A stretch of DNA of 64,000 nt from Micromonospora gifhornensis. GTDB taxonomy: Bacteria; Actinomycetota; Actinomycetes; Mycobacteriales; Micromonosporaceae. Below are positions 46,515 through 54,586 of this stretch, one piece after another. The position numbers and the translations under genes are program-made. Position 1 is the first letter of the stretch. The number at the start of each line of letters is the position of its first letter. The notes under the pieces were generated by a model that was given only the letters and a program-made list of their open reading frames with translations, was not told the DNA's origin and did not search any database. Where the stretch lies: the NCBI RefSeq assembly GCF_016863515.1, contig NZ_BOPA01000011.1, positions 1-64,000 of the forward strand, given 5' to 3'.

Positions 46515-47285
46515 TCAGGCGAGGACGTCGCCTGCGGCGATCGAGGCGAGCAGCCGGGCGGTGTGCGCGTGGGTGGCCGCGTACAGGCCGGGACCGTAGC
46601 TGATCCGGGCCACGCCGAGGGCGGCCAGCTCGGCCGGTGCCGGTGCCGCCGGGTGGGCCAGCACGTTCACCGGTGCCGCCACCGCCTCGACGAAGGTACG
46701 CAGCTCGGCGGGGTCGGCGAGCATGATCGGGTAGACGCAGTCCGCGCCGGCCGCCAGGTAGCGCCGGGCCCGCCGGATCGCCTCGTCGAGTCGTCCGGCC
46801 GGCTCGCCGTGCTGGCGCAGGAACACGTCCGTCCGTGCGTTGATCACGATCGGCACCCCGGCGGCGTCGGCTGCGGCCCGTACCCCGGCCAGCAGTTCGG
46901 CCTGCTCCTGCGGTTCCACCAGCGCACCGTCGTGCGGTGCCGAGTCCTCCAGGTTCAGCCCGACGGCCCCGGCGTCGAGCAGCCGCTGGACCAGTTCGGC
47001 CGGGGGCAGTCCGTACCCCCGCTCCAGATCGGCGGTGACCGGCACGGTCACCGCGCGGGAGATCCTTGACACCGCAGCGAACATCTCCCCCGCCGGAGTG
47101 CCCTCGCCGTCGGCGTACCCGAGTGACTGGGAGACGGCCGCGCTGGCGGTGGCGACCGCGCCGAAGCCGGCCTCGACCACCGCGCGGGCCGAACCGACGT
47201 CCCAGGCGTTCGGCAGCACCAGCGGGTCACCGGGCCGATGCAGGGCACGAAGGGCGGCCGCCCGGACCGCCGGAGAGTTGGTCAT
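46515..47285 (-). CDS. Isocitrate lyase / PEP mutase family protein
   Basis: 256 residues from ATG 47285. TIM-barrel fold with LVLPNAWDVGSARAVVEAGF, PVTADLERGYG, LLDAGAVGLNLEDSAPHDG and VINARTDVFL (metal-binding Asp/Glu set). This fits the PEP phosphonomutase-like subgroup, often carboxyphosphonoenolpyruvate mutase or 2-methylisocitrate lyase relatives. The KKCGH catalytic loop of true isocitrate lyases is absent. No phosphonate genes are nearby, so the substrate is unknown. It is divergent from the tetR at 47401 across the operator pair. Confidence 0.88.
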   Translation of the reverse strand: MTNSPAVRAAALRALHRPGDPLVLPNAWDVGSARAVVEAGFGAVATASAAVSQSLGYADGEGTPAGEMFAAVSRISRAVTVPVTADLERGYGLPPAELVQRLLDAGAVGLNLEDSAPHDGALVEPQEQAELLAGVRAAADAAGVPIVINARTDVFLRQHGEPAGRLDEAIRRARRYLAAGADCVYPIMLADPAELRTFVEAVAAPVNVLAHPAAPAPAELAALGVARISYGPGLYAATHAHTARLLASIAAGDVLA

Positions 47286-47363
47286 GGTGATGATTCTGGG
47301 CAGCCCGGAGGCATCGGCGCAGATCCAATCCACCGACGGTGGTTTGTGGCGAGGACCACGAAT

Positions 47364-47398
47364 CTGACCGTTCGGTCAGCCCCTGACCGATCGGTCAG
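47364..47398. promoter_or_regulatory. Double TetR operator
   Basis: CTGACCGTTCGGTCAG (47364-47379) and CTGACCGATCGGTCAG (47383-47398) are two near-identical 16-bp palindromes with centres 19 bp apart. The second ends two bases before the tetR ATG. This arrangement suits two TetR dimers and autoregulation of the tetR-mmpL operon, and perhaps of the divergent PEP mutase-like gene. Confidence 0.9.
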
Positions 47399-47400
47399 GC

Positions 47401-47961
47401 ATGCTGGTGGTCATGGCTCGCCTCGCCCCGCAGACCCACGACGAGATCCTGGCCGCCGCAGCGCGACGGTTCGGCGTCACCGGTTACCGGGGCACCTCCC
47501 TGCAGGACATCGCCAGCGAGGTGGGCTGTTCCAAGGCGGCCGTGCTCTACCACTTCGCCAACAAGGAAGCCATCCTCACCGAGCTGATGGCCCCGGCGAT
47601 CGAGGCGCTGCGAACGCTCGACGAACGGATCGTGGCCCAGCCGGACCCCGAGGGGGCCCAGCGGGCCGCCGCCGAGGGTTTCGTGGACCTGGCGGTCCGC
47701 TTCCGCGCCGAGATCGCGCTGCTCCGTGGCGAATTTCCGAACCTGCTGCAACAGCCCGGCTTCACCCACATCCAGCAGATCTCCGAACGGCTGCTCGACG
47801 CGCTCGCCGCCCGGTCCGAGCGTTCCTCGGCCCGGGTTGCCGCCTTCGTACTGGTCGCCGGCATCGCCGAGACCTGCGGCGAGTTCGCCGACGTACCCGA
47901 CGACGAACTGCGCGACGCCCTGCTGGCGTTGCTGCGGCGGGCGTTGGAGCCCGCCCGCTGA
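47401..47961 (+). CDS. TetR family regulator of the MMPL exporter
   Basis: 186 residues; start at ATG 47401 or ATG 47413. HTH region: DEILAAAARRFGVTGYRGTS, LQDIASEVGCSKAAVLYHFANKEAILTEL. The C-terminal domain is helical. The gene sits directly behind two operator palindromes and 36 nt before the MMPL gene, so it is probably an autorepressor of the two-gene operon. Confidence 0.92.
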   Translation: MLVVMARLAPQTHDEILAAAARRFGVTGYRGTSLQDIASEVGCSKAAVLYHFANKEAILTELMAPAIEALRTLDERIVAQPDPEGAQRAAAEGFVDLAVRFRAEIALLRGEFPNLLQQPGFTHIQQISERLLDALAARSERSSARVAAFVLVAGIAETCGEFADVPDDELRDALLALLRRALEPAR

Positions 47962-47997
47962 CCAGTCCCACCATCCACGATTGAGGGAAAGGACCTC

Positions 47998-50220
47998 ATG
48001 GCGACCCTGCTCTACCGGCTCGGCCGGGGCTCGATGCGCCGGCGGCGACTCGTCGCCGCGATCTGGCTCGTCGTACTCGTCGCGCTCGGCCTGGCCGCAG
48101 CGACCCTGCGCGGCCCGACGGCCAGCAACTTCTCCATGCCCGGCACCGAGTCCCAGCGCGCCATCGACCTGCTCGCCGAGCAGTTCCCGGCAGCCGCCGG
48201 CGCGACCGGCACGATCGCCGTCAAGGCCCCCAACCCCGGCCAGCTCGGCACGCCCGAGGGTCAGGCGGTCGTCCAGAAGGTCACCCAGGAGGCCACCGCC
48301 GTACCCGGCGTGCTCGGCGCGGTGGACCCGTTCCAGGTCGGCGCCGTCTCCCCCGACGGCCAGTACGCGCTGATCCAGGTGCAGTTCAGCGGCGGCGTGG
48401 ACACGGTGACCGACGAACAGCGCGACGCCTACGAAAAGGTGGGCGCCGAGGCGCAGTCGCAGGGCTGGCAGGTCGCCCCCGGTGGTGAGGTGCTCAACGC
48501 CGAACCCGAGGTCGGCTCCACCGAGGCGATCGGCGTGGCGGTGGCCCTCGTCGTCCTGATCATCACCTTCGGCTCGTTGGTGGCCGCCGGCATGACCATG
48601 CTCAACGCGCTGATCGGCGTCGGTGTCGGCATGGCCGGCCTGTTCGCGCTCAGCAGCGTGGTCGAGCTGACCAGTACCGCACCGATCCTGGCGCTGATGC
48701 TCGGCCTGGCCGTCGGCATCGACTACTCGCTGTTCATCACCTCCCGCTACCGACAGAACCTGCTCGACGGGCTGCCCGCCGACGAGGCAGTCGGCCGCGC
48801 GGTCGGCACCGCCGGCTCGGCGGTGGTCTTCGCCGGTGCCACCGTGGTCATCGCCCTGGCCGGCCTGGCCGTGGTGAACATCCCGTTCCTGACCGTCATG
48901 GGTCTGGCCGCCGCCGGCACGGTGACCGTCGCGGTCCTGGTGGCGATCACGCTCCAGCCGGCCCTGCTGGGCTTCGCCGGTGGCCGGGTGCTGCCCCGAC
49001 GGCTGCGCTCCACAGTCGCGGTGACGACCGAGGACAGTTCCGGCAGCGCCTCCACCGACCACGCGGCACCGGAGGCGGCCACCCTCACCGGTGAGGACCG
49101 CTCGGCCTTCGGGTTCCGCTGGGCCCGGCTGATCACCCGGTTCCGCATTCCGGTGATCCTGGTCGGCGTACTCGGTCTCGGGCTGCTCGCGCTGCCCGCG
49201 CCGGACATGCGGCTGGCCCTTCCGGACGCCGGCACCGCCCCGGCCGGTACCCCCGCCCGGGTCTCCAACGATCTGATCACCGAGGGCTTCGGTCCCGGCT
49301 TCACCGGCCGCCTCGCGGTGGTCGTGGCCGGCGACGACGCACAGGCCACCACCGCGGCCATCCCGCAGGTGACAAACCTCGTCCAGGGCACCGAGAACGT
49401 GCTGGCGGTGGCTCCGCCGCAGCTGAGCCCGGACGGCAAGACGGCGCTGCTCGGGGTCATCCCGAAGACCGGCCCGACCGACCCGGCCACCGAGACGATG
49501 GTGCACGACATCCGTGCCGCCGTCGCCGACGTGCCCGGCGCCGACGTGCTGCTGACCGGCGTGACCGCGGTCGGCATCGACATCTCGGAGAAGCTCTCCG
49601 ACGCGATGCCGATCTACCTGGGCCTGGTGGTCGGGTTGTCGATCCTGCTGCTCATGCTGGTGTTCCGCTCGCTGCTGGTGCCGGTCAAGGCGGCGCTGGG
49701 CTTCCTGCTCACCGTGGCCGCCACCTTCGGCCTCACGGTGGCGGTGTTCCAGCAGGGTCATCTGGCCGACCTGGTCGGCCTGGACACCCCGGGTCCGCTG
49801 ATCAGCTTCCTGCCGATCCTGCTCATCGGCATCCTGTTCGGCCTGGCCATGGACTACGAGGTCTTCCTGGTCTCCCGGATGCGGGAGGACTTCGTGCACG
49901 GTGACACCGCCCAGCAGGCCACCATCAACGGGATGGGCCACGGTGCCCGGGTGGTCACCGCCGCCGCGCTGATCATGACCTCGGTCTTCGGCGGCTTCGT
50001 CTTCCTCGACGACCCGGTGATCAAGTCGATGGGCTTCGCGCTGGCCGTCGGCGTGGCGATCGACGCCTTCGTGGTCCGGATGACGATCGTCCCGGCGGTG
50101 ATGTCCCTGCTCGACAAGGCTGCCTGGTGGCTGCCGCGCTGGCTGGACCGGGGCCTGCCCAACGTCGACATCGAGGGCGAGAAGCTGCGCGCCACCCTCG
50201 ACAACAAGGCAACGGTGTAA
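47998..50220 (+). CDS. MMPL family RND-type exporter
   Basis: 740 residues with about twelve transmembrane helices in two halves and two extracytoplasmic loops. Typical MMPL features are the start LYRLGRGSMRRRRLVAAIWLVV, the TM4 region AVGIDYSLFITSRYRQNLLDG and the second-half copy FGLAMDYEVFLVSRMREDFV, which carry the Asp-Tyr proton-relay pairs. AAAGGA precedes the ATG. Such proteins export lipids or drugs. The TAA stop is the first part of a 54-nt dispersed element. Confidence 0.95.
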   Translation: MATLLYRLGRGSMRRRRLVAAIWLVVLVALGLAAATLRGPTASNFSMPGTESQRAIDLLAEQFPAAAGATGTIAVKAPNPGQLGTPEGQAVVQKVTQEATAVPGVLGAVDPFQVGAVSPDGQYALIQVQFSGGVDTVTDEQRDAYEKVGAEAQSQGWQVAPGGEVLNAEPEVGSTEAIGVAVALVVLIITFGSLVAAGMTMLNALIGVGVGMAGLFALSSVVELTSTAPILALMLGLAVGIDYSLFITSRYRQNLLDGLPADEAVGRAVGTAGSAVVFAGATVVIALAGLAVVNIPFLTVMGLAAAGTVTVAVLVAITLQPALLGFAGGRVLPRRLRSTVAVTTEDSSGSASTDHAAPEAATLTGEDRSAFGFRWARLITRFRIPVILVGVLGLGLLALPAPDMRLALPDAGTAPAGTPARVSNDLITEGFGPGFTGRLAVVVAGDDAQATTAAIPQVTNLVQGTENVLAVAPPQLSPDGKTALLGVIPKTGPTDPATETMVHDIRAAVADVPGADVLLTGVTAVGIDISEKLSDAMPIYLGLVVGLSILLLMLVFRSLLVPVKAALGFLLTVAATFGLTVAVFQQGHLADLVGLDTPGPLISFLPILLIGILFGLAMDYEVFLVSRMREDFVHGDTAQQATINGMGHGARVVTAAALIMTSVFGGFVFLDDPVIKSMGFALAVGVAIDAFVVRMTIVPAVMSLLDKAAWWLPRWLDRGLPNVDIEGEKLRATLDNKATV

Positions 50221-50270
50221 GGAAGGGCCCCCTGTTAACGCCTCGTGCATAGCAGGGGGCCCCTGTTAAC
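50217..50270 (+). repeat. 54-nt dispersed 3'-end element, copy 2
   Basis: Left half GTAAGGAAGGGCCCC...GTTAAC, spacer GCCTCGTGCATA, right half GCAGGGGGCCCCTGTTAAC. The TAA of the MMPL gene stop codon is bases 2-4 of the element. Same orientation as the gene. Confidence 0.92.
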
Positions 50271-50293
50271 GCCAGCGCGTACCCGGCAGGTCG

Positions 50294-51550
50294 TCACACG
50301 CCCGCCGGGTACGTCTCCATCTCGCCGGGCGTGCTGAGCGCGGGCAGCGGATGCAGCGCCGTCGTCTCGTCGCACCAGATGAACGCGTCGTACCGCTGCC
50401 CCAGACGGGTCGGCACGTAGTTGCCCCACGACTCGAAGGACGGGTCGTACACCACGCCGATCGCCCGGTGGTCGAGCGGGTCGGTGACCCAGCCCGGCTG
50501 GTCCGGGCCGCCGAAGACCAGCACCGCCCGCTTCGGCATGAGCTGATGCAGCAGGTCCTCCACCGAGCCGGCCCGGGCCGGCGGTACGACCATCGCCTCG
50601 GCGGGCGAACCCCACCGAGGGGCCGCGATCACCGAGCCCCGCCAACTGCCGAAGCCGATCAGCACCACCTCGTCGGCACCGTGCCGTTCCCGCGCCAACT
50701 GCCCGATGTTGAGCATCCCGTCGGCGGCCATGTCGGTCGCCCGCGCGTCACCGATGTGCGTGTTGTGTGCCCAGACCACCCCCCGGGCGTCCGGCCCGTA
50801 CCGCTCCAGCAGCCGATCCAGCGTGTCGGCCATGTGGCTGTCCCGCACGTTCCACGACCCCGGACCACCGGCGACCATCTCCCGGTAGTAGCGCTCCGCG
50901 CCGGCCACCACCTCCGCGTTCTGCCAGGCCGAGAAGGCGTCCGCGCCGTCGGCGGCGGCGAGTTGCCGGGTACGCGCCAACAGCCGTACCACCTCCTGCT
51001 CGCAGCGGGCCGAGACGAACCGGCTGGCCAGGCCGTACTCCTCGACCCGCTTGCCGTACGGCTCGAAGCACCGGTACGCGTCCTGCGCCGCCTCCAGCGA
51101 CGCCGGGTCCTCCTCGCCCAGATAGTCGAAGATCGCCTGCATCGACTCCCACAGGCTGTAGACGTCCAGGCCGTGAAAGCCGACCCGGGACGCCTCGGCC
51201 CGCTCCACGTTCCACGCCCGCAGCCAACTGCAGAACCGGGCGACCTCGGCGTTGGCCCACATCCAGGTCGGCCAGCGTTCGAAACGCTCCAACGCGACCT
51301 GCGGCTCGACCGCGCCGCCCGCCGCGCCGACCACACTGCGGTGCACCCGGTCGCAGTCCGGCCAGTCGCCCTCCACCGCGACGAAGTCGAACCCGCACTC
51401 GGCGATCAACCGCCGGGTGAGCTGTTCCCGGATGCGGTAGTAGTCGTGGCTGCCGTGCGTCGCCTCCCCGATCATCACCACCCGGGCGTCGCGGGCTCGC
51501 TCCAGCAACGGGTCGAGGTCGCTCGGCGCACCGAGCCGCTGTACCAGCAT
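50294..51550 (-). CDS. Erythromycin esterase-like protein
   Basis: 418 residues. Family landmarks: VVMIGEATHGSHDYYRIREQ (catalytic Glu and His), FDFVAVEGDWPDCDRVH, GFHGLDVYSLWESM, and VWAHNTHIGDARATDM. This is the broad EreA/succinoglycan biosynthesis-related superfamily. True macrolide esterases are a minority, so resistance cannot be inferred. It is convergent with the MMPL gene. Confidence 0.88.
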   Translation of the reverse strand: MLVQRLGAPSDLDPLLERARDARVVMIGEATHGSHDYYRIREQLTRRLIAECGFDFVAVEGDWPDCDRVHRSVVGAAGGAVEPQVALERFERWPTWMWANAEVARFCSWLRAWNVERAEASRVGFHGLDVYSLWESMQAIFDYLGEEDPASLEAAQDAYRCFEPYGKRVEEYGLASRFVSARCEQEVVRLLARTRQLAAADGADAFSAWQNAEVVAGAERYYREMVAGGPGSWNVRDSHMADTLDRLLERYGPDARGVVWAHNTHIGDARATDMAADGMLNIGQLARERHGADEVVLIGFGSWRGSVIAAPRWGSPAEAMVVPPARAGSVEDLLHQLMPKRAVLVFGGPDQPGWVTDPLDHRAIGVVYDPSFESWGNYVPTRLGQRYDAFIWCDETTALHPLPALSTPGEMETYPAGV

Positions 51551-51636
51551 GCCTGCGGCTACCCGGCACCCGGACGGGCAAACGCGAGGGCCTTCCGGTG
51601 GTGTGCCGACGCGGTTGGACGGGTAGAGCGGAGGTC

Positions 51637-51834
51637 ATGACCGACCGCGGCGGGGCGTTACCGGAGTACCTCGCGGGACTGGACTATCCCGTCTCCCGCG
51701 AGGACCTGATCCGCTGGTGCCAGGAGAACGGCGCGAGCACGGAGCAGTTGCAGGCCGTACGGGCCCTGCCGGTGGAGCAGATCGGCTCCGCCACCGAGTT
51801 GTCCGACGCCCTACCCGGCGCGTGGGGCCACTGA
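51637..51834 (+). CDS. DUF2795 small protein
   Basis: 65 residues from ATG 51637, with GGAGG just upstream. The DUF2795 pattern is clear: LPEYLAGLDYPVSREDLIRW, then LQAVRALPVEQIGSATELSDAL. Small single-domain proteins of this type have no known function. Codon 8 is TTA (51658-51660), the rare leucine codon that in Streptomyces depends on the bldA tRNA. The stop codon abuts that of the convergent oxidoreductase gene (TGATCA). Confidence 0.85.
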   Translation: MTDRGGALPEYLAGLDYPVSREDLIRWCQENGASTEQLQAVRALPVEQIGSATELSDALPGAWGH

Positions 51835-52740
51835 TCAGCTGGGCAGGTCGATGACGGTGCCCTGGGCACGGGCGGTTTCGGCGGCGGCGAGCACGCTCAC
51901 CACCTCGCGGCCGAAGCGCACGTCGCATCGGTGATCCCGGGTGCCGGCGTCGACCTCCGCGAGCAGTTGGTCGATCGCCACCCCGAAGGCGGTCGCCGAA
52001 CTCGCGCCGCCGGACGGCAGGGTCTCTACGCCGTTGTCCCCGTAGAAGGTGAACTCCGCGGCCACCGCCGCCGGCGGGGCGTCCAGGGTCAGTGCCACGC
52101 TGCTGGTGGCACCGCCGTCGTGGGTCAGCAGCAGGTGCACCAGGCCACCCGGCCCGTCGCCGGCGGACACCCGGGTCACCCGGCCCAGCACCGGCAGCAG
52201 GATCGCCAGCGCGTGCGGGCCGATGTCCCACAGCGCGCCGCGCTCGCGCCGCCAGGGCGACTGGGCGTACGGGCTGCCGGGCTGGAAGATCGAGGCGAAC
52301 CGGATCACGTTGGCGGTGTGCCAGCCACCGGCGGCCGCCGTCGCCGCGACGAAGCCTGCCACCTCCGGCTGGTACCGAGCGGTGAAGAAGACCACCGACG
52401 CCACGCCCGAGCCGGCCGCCGCGTCGACCACCCGATCGGCGTCGGCGACGGTCAACGCGAGCGGCTTGTCCAGCAGCAGGTGACGCCCGGAGGTGGCGGC
52501 CCGTACGGCGAGCTCCGCCTGCACGTCCGGGGGCAGCGCGACGGCGACCGCCTCACACGCCTCGATCAACGCGTCGACCTCGTCGTACGCCGGTACGCCG
52601 TAACGGGTGGCCAGCGCGGCGGCCCGGTCCCGGTTGCGCCCCCACACACCTACCAGTTCCGCCCTCGGGTGTGCGTCAAGTGCCGCCCCGTGCGTCTGGG
52701 CCGCCCAGTGACCCGTACCGAACAACCCGAACCGCATCAC
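51835..52740 (-). CDS. Gfo/Idh/MocA family oxidoreductase
   Basis: 301 residues starting GTGATG (52740/52737) with GGAGG upstream. The Rossmann motif FGLFGTGHWAAQTHGAALD, the NAD region VWGRNRDRAAALATRYGVP and the family EKP-like motif LLLDKPLALT (EKP reads DKP) are visible. The C-terminal domain has DIGPHALAILLPVLG. It is probably a sugar or inositol dehydrogenase; substrate unknown. Confidence 0.92.
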   Translation of the reverse strand: MMRFGLFGTGHWAAQTHGAALDAHPRAELVGVWGRNRDRAAALATRYGVPAYDEVDALIEACEAVAVALPPDVQAELAVRAATSGRHLLLDKPLALTVADADRVVDAAAGSGVASVVFFTARYQPEVAGFVAATAAAGGWHTANVIRFASIFQPGSPYAQSPWRRERGALWDIGPHALAILLPVLGRVTRVSAGDGPGGLVHLLLTHDGGATSSVALTLDAPPAAVAAEFTFYGDNGVETLPSGGASSATAFGVAIDQLLAEVDAGTRDHRCDVRFGREVVSVLAAAETARAQGTVIDLPS

Positions 52741-52822
52741 CCGTACCTCCAGCCTCGTCTGCGCCCACGCTAACCGCTGCTGCTGCGGCGCACCGAACGT
52801 ACGCCGCCGTGCCGACTCGTCT

Positions 52823-52839
52823 TACTACGCGGGTTAGTA
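52823..52839. promoter_or_regulatory. Short operator-like palindrome upstream of the membrane protein pair
   Basis: TACTA-CGCGGGT-TAGTA lies about 40 nt before the ATG of the first membrane gene. It may be a MarR/TetR-type site or part of the promoter. Confidence 0.35.
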
Positions 52840-52878
52840 GAGTGGGCCGGTGATCGGAACCAGCACCGGACGAGTCGG

Positions 52879-53265
52879 ATGAACGCCGCCGCGTCGCCGG
52901 TCGACGGCGTACCGGCCGTCGCCGCCATCGTGTTGTCGCTGCTGGTCGCCGTGTGGGCGCTGATCGCCACGCTGCGGCACCGGGCACCGGACCGGATTCA
53001 GCTGATCGGCCTGGGCGTACTCGAACTGGCTCTGCTCGCCCTGGCGGTGCTGGCCGGTGTGGCGCTCGCCGGCGGCGACCAGCCGGGTGAGCCGGGGGCC
53101 TTCTTCGGTTACCTGGTGACGCTGGTCTGCCTGCCGCCGCTGGCCGGGGTGCTGGCCAGGATGGAGCCGACCCGCTGGGGCTCGTCGATCGTCTGCGCGA
53201 TCTGCCTGGTCACCCCGGTGGTCGTGGTACGGCTCCAGCAGACCTGGGAGGTGCTCGGTGGCTGA
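52879..53265 (+). CDS. Small membrane protein of unknown function
   Basis: 128 residues with four predicted transmembrane helices (VAAIVLSLLVAVWALIATL, IGLGVLELALLALAVLAGVA, FFGYLVTLVCLPPLAGVLA, IVCAICLVTPVVVVRL). I do not recognise a named family. It overlaps the next membrane gene by 8 nt, so the two are translated together and may form a complex. Confidence 0.75.
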   Translation: MNAAASPVDGVPAVAAIVLSLLVAVWALIATLRHRAPDRIQLIGLGVLELALLALAVLAGVALAGGDQPGEPGAFFGYLVTLVCLPPLAGVLARMEPTRWGSSIVCAICLVTPVVVVRLQQTWEVLGG

Positions 53266-53665
53266 GGCGCGTACCGAACAGCCGGTGCGGACCAACACCG
53301 GTCCCGGCCGTCTGCTGATCGCGGTTTACCTGATCTTCGCCATTGCCGCCACCAGTCGCGCCACCCTGCAGATCGTCACCCGGCTCGACGAGGCGCCGCT
53401 GGCGTACCTGCTCTCCGCGCTCGCCGCGGTGGTCTACATCGTGGCGGCGGTCGGCCTGGCCCGGGCCGGACACGCGGGCCGGCGCGTCGCGCTGGCCTGC
53501 TGCGCCGTCGAACTGGTCGGCGTGGTGGGCGTGGGCGCGTTCAGCCTGGTACGGCCCGACCTGTTCCCGGACGAGACGGTCTGGTCCGGCTTCGGCAGCG
53601 GCTACGGCTACATCCCGCTGCTGCTGCCCGTCCTCGGCCTCGCCTGGCTCTACCGGACCCGGTAA
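53258..53665 (+). CDS. Small membrane protein, partner of the upstream gene
   Basis: 135 residues from GTG 53258. Four predicted helices (LLIAVYLIFAIAATSRATLQ, YLLSALAAVVYIVAAVGLA, VALACCAVELVGVVGVGAF, GYIPLLLPVLGLAWLY). Resembles actinobacterial integral membrane proteins of unknown function. Its TAA stop codon is part of a 54-nt dispersed element. Confidence 0.75.
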   Translation: MAEARTEQPVRTNTGPGRLLIAVYLIFAIAATSRATLQIVTRLDEAPLAYLLSALAAVVYIVAAVGLARAGHAGRRVALACCAVELVGVVGVGAFSLVRPDLFPDETVWSGFGSGYGYIPLLLPVLGLAWLYRTR

Positions 53666-53715
53666 GGAAGGGCCCCTTCTTAACGCCTGGTGCATAGGAA
53701 GGGACCCTTCTTAAC
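53662..53715 (+). repeat. 54-nt dispersed 3'-end element, copy 3
   Basis: Left half GTAAGGAAGGGCCCC...CTTAAC, spacer GCCTGGTGCATA, right half GGAAGGGACCC...TTAAC. The TAA (53663-53665) is the stop codon of the membrane protein gene. Same orientation as the gene. Confidence 0.92.
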
Positions 53716-53726
53716 AACCGCCGGGG

Positions 53727-54485
53727 TCAGTCCCGAGGGCCGCCGGCGACGTAGATGACCTGGCCGGAGACGAAGGACGCGCCCTCGCTGGCCAGGAACG
53801 AGATGGTGTGGGCCACGTCCTCGGGCCGACCGACCCGCCGGACCGGGATCTCCGACTCGGCGTGCTTCTGCATCGCCTCGAAGTCGATCTTCATCCGGGC
53901 GGCGGTGGCGGCGGTCATGTCGGTGACGATGAAGCCCGGCGCGACCGCGTTGACGGTCACCCCGAACGGCCCCAGCTCGATGGCGAGGGTCTTGGTGAAG
54001 CCCTGCATACCGGCCTTGGCCGCCGCGTAGTTGGCCTGCCCCCGGTTGCCCAGCGCCGAGGTGCTGGAGAGGTTGACGATCCGACCCCACTTCGCCTCGA
54101 CCATGTGCTTCTGCGCGGCCTGACTGAACAGGAAGGCACCCCGCAGGTGTACGCCAAGCACGGTGTCCCAGTCGGCGTCGGTCATCTTGAACAGCAGGTT
54201 GTCCCGAAGCACGCCGGCGTTGTTGACGAGCACGGTCGGGGCGCCCAACTCGGCGACGACCCGCTCGACGGCGGCCTCCACCTGGGCCCGGTCCGACACG
54301 TCGGCGCCGACGCCGAGCGCCCGGCCCCCGGCCGCCGCGATCGCGTCCACGGTCTCCTTCGTCGCCGACTCCTCGATGTCGACCACGGCGACGGCCAGGC
54401 CGTCGGCCGCCAACCGGCGGGCGGTCGCCGCGCCGATGCCGCGCGCGGCTCCGGTCACGATGGCGACGCGGGGCTCCTCCGACAT
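53727..54485 (-). CDS. fabG: 3-oxoacyl-ACP reductase-like SDR
   Basis: 252 residues from ATG 54485, with GGGAGG five bases upstream. Classical SDR with TGAARGIGAATARRLA (NAD(P) binding), VLVNNAG, the catalytic serine in NLSSTSALGN and the YxxxK motif in NYAAAKAGMQGF. It is FabG-like: it could act in fatty acid synthesis or as a secondary-metabolite or PHB-type ketoreductase. It stands alone, without other fab genes. Confidence 0.88.
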   Translation of the reverse strand: MSEEPRVAIVTGAARGIGAATARRLAADGLAVAVVDIEESATKETVDAIAAAGGRALGVGADVSDRAQVEAAVERVVAELGAPTVLVNNAGVLRDNLLFKMTDADWDTVLGVHLRGAFLFSQAAQKHMVEAKWGRIVNLSSTSALGNRGQANYAAAKAGMQGFTKTLAIELGPFGVTVNAVAPGFIVTDMTAATAARMKIDFEAMQKHAESEIPVRRVGRPEDVAHTISFLASEGASFVSGQVIYVAGGPRD

Positions 54486-54487
54486 GA

Positions 54488-54501
54488 TTACCTCCCGGTA
54501 A
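54488..54501 (-). promoter_or_regulatory. Inverted repeat covering the fabG ribosome binding site
   Basis: TTACC-TCCC-GGTAA lies two bases before the ATG and contains the Shine-Dalgarno. It could be an operator or an RNA hairpin that masks the ribosome binding site. Confidence 0.4.
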
Positions 54502-54586
54502 CTTGTGGCTCGATCGAAGGAGCGTAACGCAGTCGTACGCCGCAGCCGGGCCCGCGACGAAAGAGCCGACGCGGGCCGGGCCGCGC

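Noticed and set aside
46515..47285. Phosphonate biosynthesis locus
   Set aside because: Only a PEP mutase-like protein is present; no phosphonopyruvate decarboxylase or aminotransferase genes adjoin.
47395..50250. 951-codon minus-strand open frame opposite the tetR-MMPL genes
   Set aside because: Antisense shadow with no recognisable domain; the plus-strand genes are unambiguous.
50294..51550. Macrolide resistance gene
   Set aside because: The protein belongs to the broad erythromycin-esterase superfamily; most members are not macrolide esterases and nothing here links it to resistance.
52823..52839. Strong operator call for the palindrome before the membrane protein pair
   Set aside because: Arms are only 5 bp; kept as a low-confidence feature and not as a finding.
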